Made by a program: the position numbers and the translations under genes. A stretch of DNA of 13,254 bases from an uncultured Neisseria sp. (GTDB lineage: Bacteria > Pseudomonadota > Gammaproteobacteria > Burkholderiales > Neisseriaceae): assembly GCA_927911515.1 (NCBI GenBank), contig CAKMQH010000043.1:1-13254 (forward strand), in the 5' to 3' direction. Of the stretch, positions 1 through 6,701 are shown in pieces. Positions within the stretch are counted from its first letter, which is position 1. Each line of letters begins with the position of its first letter. A model generated the notes under the pieces. The model did no database searches, was not told the DNA's origin, and saw only the letters and a list, made by a program, of their open reading frames with translations.

Positions 1-66
1 GTTCCGTACTATCTGTACTGTTTGCGGCTTCGTCGCCTTGTCCTGATTTAAATTTAATCCACTATA
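1..66. repeat. Correia element, right-hand end (cut by window edge)
   Basis: The first 66 bases match the end of a neisserial Correia repeat enclosed element. They contain the internal block GTACTATCTGTACTG, then CGGCTTCGTCGCC, and close with the terminal inverted repeat TTTAATCCACTATA. The same blocks occur in reverse complement in the complete element at 9253-9358. The terminus is the usual AAATTTAATCC form, unlike the AAGTTAATCC variant of the other copy. How much lies to the left cannot be seen. Confidence 0.88.
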
Positions 67-81
67 TCGGGCAAACGGCAG

Positions 82-93
82 GCGTCGTCTGAA
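82..93 (+). other. DNA uptake sequence, variant GCGTCGTCTGAA
   Basis: The 10-mer core GTCGTCTGAA lies at 84-93 with GC, not AG, in front. It is unpaired, so it is not part of a terminator hairpin. It lies between the Correia end and the promoter region of the first transporter gene. Confidence 0.75.
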
Positions 94-179
94 CAATAAA
101 CACCATCACGCTTGCAATAAAAACTTCCCTGAATAACGGAACTTTTCTGTTTATTTTAAATCCATTAGTTTGGCATTAA

Positions 180-200
180 AAATAAGAAAGATTCTTATTT
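180..200. promoter_or_regulatory. Fur-box-like operator upstream of PBP1
   Basis: AATAAGAAAGATTCTTATT at 181-199 is a perfect palindrome (8-bp arms, 3-bp centre), and one more A/T pair extends it. Against the 19-bp Fur consensus 11 positions agree, a level seen in many real Fur sites. It sits 49 bp before an iron-transport-type gene in AT-rich DNA. TTGGCA at 170-175 could be a -35 overlapped by the box, with a -10 in the TATA-rich run at about 196-209, but the hexamers cannot be fixed by eye. Regulation by Fur and iron is inferred. Confidence 0.55.
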
Positions 201-247
201 ATATATAAATTAGATATAGCATTATTTATTACAAGGATTTTACCTCA

Positions 248-1363
248 ATGAAACTTTTACGCCTCGCCTCCCTTTCCCTCGCCACCGCATTGGCATTCGG
301 CACTGCTGCCGCTTATGCCAAACCGGTTCAGATTACCGATGTCAACGGCCGCAAAGTAACCGTCGACCTGCCCGCCAAGCGCGTGGTTTTGGGCTTTTAT
401 TATCAAGACTACATGGCCATCGGCGGCAAGGACGCGCTGAATAATGTGGTCGGCTTCTCCAAAGCGGTTTGGTCCGACTGGGCGCCGCCGAGCTGGGCGG
501 CATTCAGCAAAGCCGTGCCTAAGTTGAACCAGCTTGCCGATGTGGGCGAAGTGGAAGTCGGCACGTTCTCCGTTGAAAAAGTATTGGCATTGAAACCCGA
601 TTTGCTGATTTTGGCGGACTGGCAGTACAAGGCTCTGGGTTCCGACCTCGACCGCATCAACAAAGCGGGCATTCCGATTGTGGTTCTGGACTACAACGCG
701 CAAACGGTCGCCAAACACATCCAATCGACCAAACTCATCGGCACGCTGACCGGCCAACAGCAAAAGGCCGACAAGCTGGCGGCGGACTACAAACGCATCG
801 CCGACACTATCCAGGCGCGCGTGAAAAAAGCCAACCTACCCAAGCCTAAAGTGTATGTCGAGTTCGGCAACAAAGGCCCTGCGGAACACAGCGTAACCTT
901 CGGCAAGAGCATGTGGGGTTCGATGGCGACGCTGGTCGGCGGCAACAATATCGCCGCTTCTTCGGTCGAGTTCTACGGCCCGATCAATCCCGAAAAAGTC
1001 CTCGCCGCCAAACCCGACGTCATCGTGATTACCGGCCGCGAAACCGAATTGAAGAAAAGCCCGACCGCCATGGTGATGGGCTGGGGCATTCCGAAAACCG
1101 AAGCGGAAAAACGCTTGGCCGGTTTTGCCAAACGCGCCGGCTGGGCGAACCTGCCTGCGATTAAAAACAACCGCCTCTACGCCGCCTACCACGCCAACTC
1201 GCGCACGCTCTCCGACGGCGCATCGATTCAATTTATGGCCAAAGCGATTTATCCGCAGTTGTTCAAAGACTTCAATCCTGAAAAGACTTATACCGACTTC
1301 TACCGCCAAAACCTGCCTGTTGTACCAAACGGTACGTTCTACCTGTATCCGAAAGGTCAGTAA
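248..1363 (+). CDS. Periplasmic substrate-binding protein of an iron/siderophore ABC importer (PBP1)
   Basis: A 371-residue class III (FecB/BtuF, COG0614-type) binding protein that should capture an iron chelate in the periplasm and deliver it to the FecCD permease encoded downstream. Residues 1-24 are a Sec signal peptide ending AYA before KPVQ; there is no lipobox cysteine, so the protein should be soluble. The N-terminal lobe has the family pattern of a short DVNGR strand, then PAKRVVLG at about 42-49, then KPDLLILADWQ at about 117. The second lobe has KPDVIVITG at about 255. AAGGA at 233-237 is the ribosome site, 10 bases before the ATG. A Fur-box-like palindrome lies upstream and a DUS terminator just downstream (1378-1414), so it may be transcribed alone as well as with the transporter. 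The substrate is not known. It is clearly paralogous to the binding protein at 3004-4227. Confidence 0.87.
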   Translation: MKLLRLASLSLATALAFGTAAAYAKPVQITDVNGRKVTVDLPAKRVVLGFYYQDYMAIGGKDALNNVVGFSKAVWSDWAPPSWAAFSKAVPKLNQLADVGEVEVGTFSVEKVLALKPDLLILADWQYKALGSDLDRINKAGIPIVVLDYNAQTVAKHIQSTKLIGTLTGQQQKADKLAADYKRIADTIQARVKKANLPKPKVYVEFGNKGPAEHSVTFGKSMWGSMATLVGGNNIAASSVEFYGPINPEKVLAAKPDVIVITGRETELKKSPTAMVMGWGIPKTEAEKRLAGFAKRAGWANLPAIKNNRLYAAYHANSRTLSDGASIQFMAKAIYPQLFKDFNPEKTYTDFYRQNLPVVPNGTFYLYPKGQ

Positions 1364-1377
1364 GGCGGACTTATGGG

Positions 1378-1414
1378 TTTCAGACGACCTTTTTATGCGG
1401 AAGGTCGTCTGAAA
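1378..1414. terminator. DUS inverted-repeat terminator after PBP1
   Basis: TTTCAGACGACCTT (1378-1391) and AAGGTCGTCTGAAA (1401-1414) form a perfect 14-bp stem with a 9-base loop, 14 bases after the PBP1 stop. Both arms hold a full 12-mer AGGTCGTCTGAA. Inverted DUS pairs commonly act as intrinsic terminators in Neisseria. A T tract after the stem on the plus strand is missing, so termination may be partial. Confidence 0.75.
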
Positions 1415-1527
1415 GTAGCGTGGATTTTGTACAGAACCGTAACGTGGGCTTTGCCCACGGGTAATGTTTGCAGAAATGATGGCAAGCGGTATGGGGATCC
1501 CTGTTTCGTGGGCAAGCCCACGCTACG
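1415..1527. repeat. Repeat with CGTGGGC hairpins in the PBP1-permease gap
   Basis: GTAGCGTGG at 1415-1423 is mirrored by CCACGCTAC at 1518-1526. Inside lie two perfect small hairpins, CGTGGGC-TTT-GCCCACG (1443-1459) and CGTGGGC-AA-GCCCACG (1507-1522). The block looks like a non-coding interspersed repeat or small mobile-element remnant. No gene with a ribosome site is seen. Short reading frames through it carry no recognisable protein sequence. Confidence 0.6.
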
Positions 1528-1577
1528 ACTTCCTATCGTGCCGAACAGGGAACTTCAGGTGGGTTTGACTGTTTTTG

Positions 1578-1762
1578 CCCTCTCCCTAGCCCTCTCCCAC
1601 GGGGAGAGGGAACAAATTGCAGGGAATTACAACAATGGTTGGATTTCAGTCATCCGATTCCCTCTCTCCGTGGGAAAGAGAACAAATTGCAGGGAATCGC
1701 AACAATAGTTGAATTTCAGTTATCCGATTCCCTCTCCCCATGGGAGAGGGCTAGGGAGAGGG
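1578..1762. repeat. Tandem 70-bp repeat bounded by a 21-bp inverted repeat
   Basis: Two adjacent 70-bp units, 1611-1680 and 1681-1750, differ at 9 positions (61/70 identical) and each begins AACAAATTGCAGGGAAT. A partial unit precedes them. The block is bounded by perfect 21-bp inverted arms at 1578-1598 (starting CCCTCTCCCTAGCC) and 1742-1762 (ending GGCTAGGGAGAGGG). Each unit also holds the short palindrome CCCTCTC...GAGAGGG. A diverged copy of the edge lies in opposite orientation at 5051-5100. It is non-coding; the rest of the gap, 1763-1870, shows nothing recognisable. Confidence 0.85.
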
Positions 1763-1886
1763 TAAAGCCGTTTAGAACGCCGTTATCCCGATTTTCAAAA
1801 AAACCACCCTTCAAAACGGATACAGACAAAAGAGATTGTCGGGCATGGATGTCCGGCATTGTTCCTTAATTTCAAAGGTTTGAAAA

Positions 1887-2933
1887 ATGAATGATTCGGT
1901 TGTCGCCGAGATTGTGAAAAACCAGCGCAAGTTGGAAGGCAAGCGTTGGTTGATTGTTTTGATGTTTTTAATCATCGCATCGGTCAGTTTTCTATTCGAC
2001 ATCGCCACCGGCCCGGCGATGACGGACACGCTGCCTGTCGGCGAAGTGGTCAATGTTTTGCTGGGCAAACCCGAAGTCGATGAAATGAACCGCCTGATTG
2101 TGATGGATTTGCGCCTGCCGATTGCGGTGATGGCGCTGGTGGTCGGTGCGGCTTTGGGTGTCGGCGGAGCGGAGATTCAGACGTTGTTGAATAATCCGAT
2201 GGCCAGCCCTTATACGCTGGGTTTGGCGGCGGCGGCGGGTTTGGGCGCGTCGGTGGTGATTGCGTTCGGCGGCTTCGGGCTGCCTGAAACGGTTGCCGTT
2301 CCCATTGGTGCGTTTGTGATGACCATGCTGGCTTCGGGCATCTTGTTTTTGTTTGCCTCGGCGCGCCGCTTCAATTCGGCGATGCTGGTGCTGGTTGGGA
2401 TTGCGCTTTTGTTTCTGTTTCAGTCGATTCTGTCGCTGATTCAGTTTATCGCCGCGCCTGAGATTTCGCAGCAGATTCTGTTCTGGCTGTTTGGCAGTTT
2501 GAACAAAGCAACTTGGGAAACGGTCATCGTTACGGCGGCGGTTACGGCGGTGTGCGTGCTGCTGCTTTCACGCGATGTGTGGAAGCTGACCGCGCTGCGC
2601 TTGGGCGAAGAACGCGCCGTCGGACTGGGTATCAATCTGCAACTTTTGCGCCTGAAAACGCTGGTGTTGGTGGCGGTGATGACGGCGACGGCAATCAGTT
2701 TCGTCGGCGTAATCGGCTTTATCGGACTGGTCGCGCCGCATGTGGCGCGGATTCTTTTGGGCGAAGACCAACGTTTCTTCCTGCCCGGCGCGATGCTGAC
2801 AGGGGCGGCGTTTTTATCGGTGGCCAGCGTGTTGTCCAAGGTGATTATCCCGGGTGCGCTGTTTCCGGTGGGGATTGTTACCGCGTTTGTCGGCGTACCG
2901 TTTTTCTTTTGGATTGTATTGTCCAAGCGGTAA
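1887..2933 (+). CDS. FecCD/BtuC-family ABC transporter permease
   Basis: A 348-residue inner-membrane permease, normal length for the family, expected to form a homodimer with about ten helices per subunit that moves an iron chelate into the cytoplasm. The chain is almost wholly hydrophobic after residue 22. It carries the FecCD block RLPIAVMALVVGAALGVGGA (about 75-94) followed by NNPMASPYTLGL, and the cytoplasmic coupling motif GLVAPHVARILLGED near 280-294 that contacts the ATPase. Start: AAAGG at 1874-1878, 8 bases before the ATG. It is cut off from PBP1 by 523 bp of repeats and followed 70 bp later by PBP2, so its own promoter may lie in 1763-1870, though none is obvious. Only one permease gene is present, as expected for a homodimer. 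Confidence 0.92.
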   Translation: MNDSVVAEIVKNQRKLEGKRWLIVLMFLIIASVSFLFDIATGPAMTDTLPVGEVVNVLLGKPEVDEMNRLIVMDLRLPIAVMALVVGAALGVGGAEIQTLLNNPMASPYTLGLAAAAGLGASVVIAFGGFGLPETVAVPIGAFVMTMLASGILFLFASARRFNSAMLVLVGIALLFLFQSILSLIQFIAAPEISQQILFWLFGSLNKATWETVIVTAAVTAVCVLLLSRDVWKLTALRLGEERAVGLGINLQLLRLKTLVLVAVMTATAISFVGVIGFIGLVAPHVARILLGEDQRFFLPGAMLTGAAFLSVASVLSKVIIPGALFPVGIVTAFVGVPFFFWIVLSKR

Positions 2934-2938
2934 GTTTT

Positions 2939-2975
2939 TTCGGACGGTCTTTTGTTGCGACGGGGTCGTCTGAAA
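2939..2975 (+). terminator. Degenerate DUS hairpin between permease and PBP2
   Basis: A DUS variant GGGTCGTCTGAA lies at 2963-2974. The preceding TTCGGACGGTC (2939-2949) pairs with it in RNA if G-U pairs are allowed, giving an 11-bp stem. A T-rich run follows at 2979-2990. It could weaken read-through from the permease into PBP2. The pairing was worked out by hand and is a candidate only; the DUS itself is certain. Confidence 0.45.
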
Positions 2976-3003
2976 CTGTTTTTTTATTTTACAGAGAGAA
3001 CCA

Positions 3004-4227
3004 ATGAAACCTATTTGCCGTATTTTAACCGCCGCCTTGTTCAGTCTTGCCGTGCAGGGTGTTTGTGCCGAAGTAAAAACGCTCACCGACGTACGCGGGC
3101 GCGAAGTGCGGGTCGATGTGCCTGCCAAACGTGTGGTGCTGGGCTTTTATTATCCTGATTATATTGCCGTATCCGGTGTCGATAAATTTGACAATGTGGT
3201 CGGTATTTCGCGCGAATTTTGGGAGAAATTCAACTCCGGCAGTTGGTCGCTCTACCGCGCCAAAATCCCTTCGCTGCAAAACATCGGCGACATCGGCAAT
3301 GTGAACGCCGGTACATTTTCGTTTGAGAAAACCTTGGCAATGAAACCCGATGTGGTGGTGTTGGCGGATTGGCAGTATGACGCGTTGAAAGAAGAAATGC
3401 CGCGTTTCGAAAAAGCTGGCATTCCGGTGGTTGTGGTCGATTTCAATGCGCAAACGGTCGAACGCCATACCGCCAGTGCCAAACTTTTCGGCGAAATCGC
3501 CGGTACGCCGGAGCGTGCAGGGCAGATTGCCGGCGAATACGCCCAAGGCATGGCCGACATTCAAAAACGCGTGGCCGAAGCGGGCAAGCCCAAGCCGAAA
3601 ATCTATATCGAGTTCGGAGACAAGGGTCCTGCCGAACATAGCTTTACTTTCGGCAAAAATATGTGGGGTGCGATTGCCGATACAGTGGGCGGCGACAATA
3701 TTGCCGCAGCCTTCATCAAAGACTGGGGGGCGATTAATCCCGAGCAGTTTCTTGCCGCCAAGCCCGACGTTGTGATTATTTCCGGCACCGAAGCCGGACT
3801 GAAGCAGCCGGTGGCAATGGCGATGGGCATCGGCATCGAAGCCGCCGAAGCGCAAAAACGCTTACAGGGTTTCATCCGGCGTGCCGGTTGGGCGGAAATT
3901 CCCGCTGTCCGAAACGGCCGTGTGTTCGGCATTTACCATACTGCTTCGCGTTCGCTTTCCGATTTGGCATCCGCCCAATTTATCGCCAAAGCGTTGTATC
4001 CCGAAGCCTTTGCCGATGTGAATCCGGAAGAGACCTACCGTGAATTCCACCGTAAATACCTGCCGGTCGAGCCGCAGGGTACTTTCTTTATCCGTTTGGG
4101 TTGCGACGGTTTGGAAGACTGCAACAAAAAAGCGGCTGCCGACACTGTTGCGGCATCAGCCGAAACCGTCGCCGAACCGTCACTATGGCAACGTATTAAA
4201 AACTGGTTTGCCGCCCTCTTTGCTTAA
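3004..4227 (+). CDS. Second, paralogous periplasmic binding protein with C-terminal tail (PBP2)
   Basis: A 407-residue COG0614-type binding protein, very similar to PBP1 along its whole length. Shared blocks include RVVLGFYY, FGKNMWG (FGKSMWG in PBP1), AAKPDV and RAGWA; the same KGPAEHS segment follows YIEFG. Signal peptide: residues 1-22, ending VCA before EVK. The preceding residues do not fit a lipobox, so it should not be a lipoprotein. Unlike PBP1 it continues about 40 residues past the fold: C367 and C373 (a CX5C pair), an Ala-rich linker, and a final SLWQRIKNWFAALFA that looks like an amphipathic or membrane-binding helix. A weak ribosome site (AGAGAG, about 2993-2998) precedes the ATG. 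It sits between permease and ATPase, 12 bases before the latter. It may bind a different chelate, or stay near the membrane while PBP1 roams; both are inference. Confidence 0.87.
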   Translation: MKPICRILTAALFSLAVQGVCAEVKTLTDVRGREVRVDVPAKRVVLGFYYPDYIAVSGVDKFDNVVGISREFWEKFNSGSWSLYRAKIPSLQNIGDIGNVNAGTFSFEKTLAMKPDVVVLADWQYDALKEEMPRFEKAGIPVVVVDFNAQTVERHTASAKLFGEIAGTPERAGQIAGEYAQGMADIQKRVAEAGKPKPKIYIEFGDKGPAEHSFTFGKNMWGAIADTVGGDNIAAAFIKDWGAINPEQFLAAKPDVVIISGTEAGLKQPVAMAMGIGIEAAEAQKRLQGFIRRAGWAEIPAVRNGRVFGIYHTASRSLSDLASAQFIAKALYPEAFADVNPEETYREFHRKYLPVEPQGTFFIRLGCDGLEDCNKKAAADTVAASAETVAEPSLWQRIKNWFAALFA

Positions 4228-4239
4228 AGGTCGTCCAAA

Positions 4240-5007
4240 ATGCTCCGACTGGAAAACGTACACATCCGACGCGGCGATTATGTGGTCGCCGACAGTATCG
4301 ATTTGACGCTGGAACAAGGCAAAGTCTATTCCGTGCTCGGCCCGAACGGTACGGGCAAATCCTCGCTGATGAAAACGATTTTCGGCGAAGTGGCGCACAA
4401 AGGCACCATCCGCTACGGCGACGAAGCGTTGAGCAAAATCCACCTGCAAAGCTGGCGCAAACGCATAGGCTATATGCCGCAGGACACCGCCGCCGAAGCC
4501 TCGCTGACCGCGCTGGAAGTCGTGTTGCTCGGCCGCATGGACGCGCTGCACATGCACGTCGGCGACGAACTGCTGCACGAAGCCGCAAGTATCATGGCGG
4601 AGCTGGGCATCGGCCATCTGGCGCACCGCGACGTCATGCGGCTTTCCGGCGGACAGCGGCAGCTCGTCATGTTTGCCCAAGTCATGCTGCGCCGTCCCGA
4701 AATCCTGATGCTGGACGAACCGGTCAGCGCGCTGGATATGCACCACCAATTGAACCTCTTGGAGCGCGTGGCGCAATACACGCACGAACACAATCTGGTT
4801 ACGCTGATGGTGTTGCACGATTTGAGCCTCGCCGCACAGTTTTCAGACGGCGTTATTCTGCTCGGAGAAGGCAAAGTACAGGCGCAGGGCGCGCCGCAGG
4901 ACGTGTTGCAGGCGGACATGATAGGCAGGCTGTACAAAGTGGACATCGAACTTTTATACGACAGCAAAGGCCTGCCCGTTATTCGCCCGATGCGGCAGAG
5001 TGCGTAA
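4240..5007 (+). CDS. FecE-type ABC transporter ATPase
   Basis: A 255-residue cytoplasmic ATPase that should power the FecCD permease. All motifs are present: Walker A GPNGTGKS (34-41), Q-loop Q81, signature LSGGQ (135-139), Walker B LMLDEP (156-161, catalytic E160), D-loop SALD, and H-loop H193 in VLHD. Length and sequence fit the iron-siderophore/B12 class. It starts 12 bases after the PBP2 stop. The ribosome site AAAGG (4226-4230) overlaps that stop codon and belongs to a degenerate uptake sequence, AGGTCGTCCAAA, so translation is probably coupled to PBP2. The operon appears to end at the hairpin at 5102-5120. Confidence 0.92.
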   Translation: MLRLENVHIRRGDYVVADSIDLTLEQGKVYSVLGPNGTGKSSLMKTIFGEVAHKGTIRYGDEALSKIHLQSWRKRIGYMPQDTAAEASLTALEVVLLGRMDALHMHVGDELLHEAASIMAELGIGHLAHRDVMRLSGGQRQLVMFAQVMLRRPEILMLDEPVSALDMHHQLNLLERVAQYTHEHNLVTLMVLHDLSLAAQFSDGVILLGEGKVQAQGAPQDVLQADMIGRLYKVDIELLYDSKGLPVIRPMRQSA

Positions 5008-5050
5008 CTTGACCGCTCCTGAAATGTCGGATTTGAGCATCCGGCCTGCG

Positions 5051-5100
5051 TTCTCCCTGCAACTTATCCCCTCTCCCGCGGCAGAGGGTTAGGGAGAGGG
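5051..5100. repeat. Diverged, inverted copy of the 1578-1762 repeat edge
   Basis: TTCTCCCTGCAACTTATC (5051-5068), then a CCCTCTCCC...GAGGG palindrome, then TTAGGGAGAGGG, align along about 50 bases with the reverse complement of the left edge of the repeat at 1578-1620. The permease-PBP2-ATPase block therefore lies between copies of one repeat family in opposite orientation. There is no coding content here. Confidence 0.75.
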
Positions 5101-5101
5101 C

Positions 5102-5120
5102 GGTAAGCCCAAGGCTTACC
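5102..5120 (+). terminator. Hairpin after the ABC operon
   Basis: GGTAAGCC-CAA-GGCTTACC is a perfect 8-bp stem with a 3-base loop, 95 bases after the ATPase stop. It lacks a proper T tract (TCTTCG follows), so its strength as a terminator is uncertain. It could also be the outer part of the adjacent repeat. Confidence 0.4.
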
Positions 5121-5160
5121 TCTTCGACTCATCAGCCCGTCCCATATTTTTTATCCTTAG

Positions 5161-5196
5161 AAAGGACTCCCCCATGAAAAATCCCTCTTCCTCCTC
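5161..5196 (+). other. Ribosome site and out-of-frame signal-peptide start of the pseudoazurin gene
   Basis: AAAGGA (5161-5166) stands 7 bases before ATG 5174, clearly the intended start. Read from there, the frame stops after nine codons at TGA 5201-5203. The A run after the ATG has five bases (5177-5181). With six, the reading becomes MKKSLFLLMLTASLSAYA, a textbook signal peptide continuous with the cupredoxin frame. The in-frame ATG at 5197 has no ribosome site, since its upstream bases are CTCTTCCTCCTC. Confidence 0.85.
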
Positions 5197-5604
5197 ATGC
5201 TGACCGCTTCCCTTAGCGCATACGCCGCCAACCACGAAATCAAAATGCTCGACAACGGCAAAGACGGCAGCATGGTGTTCGAACCCGGCTACGTCAACGC
5301 CAAAGTCGGTGACACCGTAACCTTCAAAGCCGCCAACAAAGGCCACTGGGTGCAAAGCAAAGCCCTGCCCGACGGCGTTGCCGACTTCCTGTCCGAAGAC
5401 GGCAAAGACTTCACCCTCAAACTCGACAAAGAAGGCGTGTACGTCTATACCTGCCCGCCGCACCGCATGATGAACATGAGCGGCGTGATCCAGGTCGGCA
5501 AACCGGTAAACAAAGCCAAAGCGCAAGCTGTCGTGGACGAACTGGAAAACCGCGCCATGCAGAGCAAGGGTCGTCTGAAAAAATATATGCAGCAGGTCAA
5601 ATAA
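5197..5604 (+). CDS. Pseudoazurin-like type 1 copper protein (cupredoxin), export signal frameshifted
   Basis: The readable frame gives 135 residues from an internal ATG: a short leftover of signal peptide (to AYA), then a cupredoxin domain. Type 1 copper ligands in this numbering are H50 (NKGH), C86 and H89 (TCPPH) and M94. The Cys-x2-His-x4-Met spacing and the KGH motif are those of pseudoazurin rather than azurin or plastocyanin. Pseudoazurins are small periplasmic electron carriers that can feed copper nitrite reductases; neisserial AniA would be a possible partner, but is not in this window. A Lys-rich helix-like C-terminus (KAKAQAVVDELENRAMQ) follows the domain. A DUS (GGGTCGTCTGAA, 5568-5579) is embedded in the coding sequence as GRLK. 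As written, the product would lack an export signal. See 5161-5196 for the single missing A. Confidence 0.85.
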   Translation: MLTASLSAYAANHEIKMLDNGKDGSMVFEPGYVNAKVGDTVTFKAANKGHWVQSKALPDGVADFLSEDGKDFTLKLDKEGVYVYTCPPHRMMNMSGVIQVGKPVNKAKAQAVVDELENRAMQSKGRLKKYMQQVK

Positions 5605-5619
5605 ACCGCCGTATAAACC

Positions 5620-5660
5620 AAAGGTCGTCTGAAACCGTTTTCCGTTTTCAGACGACCTTT
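5620..5660. terminator. Bidirectional DUS terminator between convergent genes
   Basis: AAAGGTCGTCTGAAA (5620-5634) and TTTCAGACGACCTTT (5646-5660) give a perfect 15-bp stem with an 11-base loop, and both arms carry AGGTCGTCTGAA. It lies 15 bases after the pseudoazurin stop and 22 bases from the LysR stop on the other strand, so it can serve both. Confidence 0.88.
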
Positions 5661-5682
5661 CGCCAACCTTCATCCCCAATCC

Positions 5683-6579
5683 TCATTCCCCATCCGCCGA
5701 AATCTTCTCGTTCAGAAAATCAATAAAACTGCGCACCTTCGCGCTCAAAAACGCCCTGTCCACATAAACTGCGTTTAATTGATCGGTTCGTACCCGATAG
5801 TCCGGCAGCAGGCGGATCAGTCTGCCTTCCGCCAAATCCTGTCTGACCGACCACAGCGGTTGATAGGCGATGCCCGCACCCGCCCTGATCAATTCGCGGA
5901 TCATCAGCGTATTGTCGCTTAGAATCACCGGATTGAGCGTCAGAATGCTTTTTTCGCCTGTTTTTTGATGTGTGATTTCCAAATTGCGCTGGTCGGTGTA
6001 GGACGGCAGGATGGCGGGATGGCGCATGACCTCTTCGGGCGTTTGCGGCGTGCCGTGTTTCGCCAGATAGTCGGGCGAGGCGAGCAGGACGAATTGGATT
6101 TGCGCCAGCGGCTTGACGATAAGCGACGGCGACAGGGTTTTTGCCACGCGCAAGGCGAGGTCGAAGCCTTCGGCAATCAAATCGACGTGGCGGTTGTCGA
6201 GTACCAAATCGAGCGTTACTTCGGGATAGCGTTCGCGGTATTCCGCCAGCCAGTTGCCGATTAAATTGCCCGCAAACCAAAGCGGCATGGTTACGCGCAA
6301 CATGCCCTGCGGCGTGTCCGCCCCGCCTGCCGCCTTTTGCGCGGCGGTGTCGAGCGTATCGAGCGCGTAGCTGCATTGGCGGTAGTATTCTTCGCCCGCT
6401 TCGGTCAGGTGGAGGTTGCGGCTGTTGCGGTGCAGCAGCTTGGCTTTAATCGAATTTTCCAGATGGCTGACGTGTTTGCTCGCCATTGCAGTGGAAATAT
6501 CGAGCTGCTCGGCGGCGCGGGTGAAGCTGCCGCTTTGGACGACTTGGCGGAAAACTTTGAGGCTGAACAGGGTATCCAT
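5683..6579 (-). CDS. LysR-family transcriptional regulator
   Basis: 298 residues, normal LysR length. Residues 1-60 form the winged helix-turn-helix (FRQVVQSGSFTRAAEQLDIS, then ASKHVSHLE and the wing LHRNSRNLHLTEAG). Residues about 92-290 are the effector-binding fold, with GFDLALRVA and RELIRAGAGIAYQP as typical family segments. It is transcribed away from the DoxX gene across a 122-bp region holding a palindromic operator candidate, so it probably controls doxX-nitroreductase and itself. It is not the meningococcal CrgA regulator, whose recalled sequence differs clearly. The ribosome site is weak (AAAAGAAAAC before the ATG). The effector is unknown; given the neighbours a quinone, nitro compound or other electrophile is a reasonable guess. 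Confidence 0.9.
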   Translation of the reverse strand: MDTLFSLKVFRQVVQSGSFTRAAEQLDISTAMASKHVSHLENSIKAKLLHRNSRNLHLTEAGEEYYRQCSYALDTLDTAAQKAAGGADTPQGMLRVTMPLWFAGNLIGNWLAEYRERYPEVTLDLVLDNRHVDLIAEGFDLALRVAKTLSPSLIVKPLAQIQFVLLASPDYLAKHGTPQTPEEVMRHPAILPSYTDQRNLEITHQKTGEKSILTLNPVILSDNTLMIRELIRAGAGIAYQPLWSVRQDLAEGRLIRLLPDYRVRTDQLNAVYVDRAFLSAKVRSFIDFLNEKISADGE

Positions 6580-6612
6580 GTTTTCTTTTGGGGAAACGTT
6601 GTGTCAATAAAA

Positions 6613-6657
6613 GCAGTATATATCTACCGACAGTAATTATCTATACTGCCCAGATAA
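6613..6657. promoter_or_regulatory. LysR operator / divergent promoter candidate
   Basis: GCAGTATA (6613-6620) and TATACTGC (6642-6649) are perfect 8-bp inverted arms 21 bp apart. A second palindrome, TTATCT-N9-AGATAA (6637-6657), overlaps the right arm. Both have the dyad form used by LysR regulators and lie midway between the divergent genes. TATACT occurs on each strand inside the arms and could be a -10 hexamer. Direct LysR binding is inferred. Confidence 0.6.
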
Positions 6658-6701
6658 GATTAGTTTTCATTCCGTTCTTACATTTTGATTAGGAGTATCC
6701 C

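Noticed and set aside
1578..1762. Tandem repeat considered as a CRISPR array
   Set aside because: Only two full 70-bp units, no spacers, bounded by inverted arms, and no cas genes.
257..3855. Minus-strand open frames opposite the two binding proteins
   Set aside because: They mirror each other because the binding proteins are paralogues; no start signals and no family sequence.
248..5007. Calling the transporter FetBDEF
   Set aside because: No fetA is visible, FetB as I recall it is a lipoprotein, and two paralogous binding proteins around one permease do not fit that operon.
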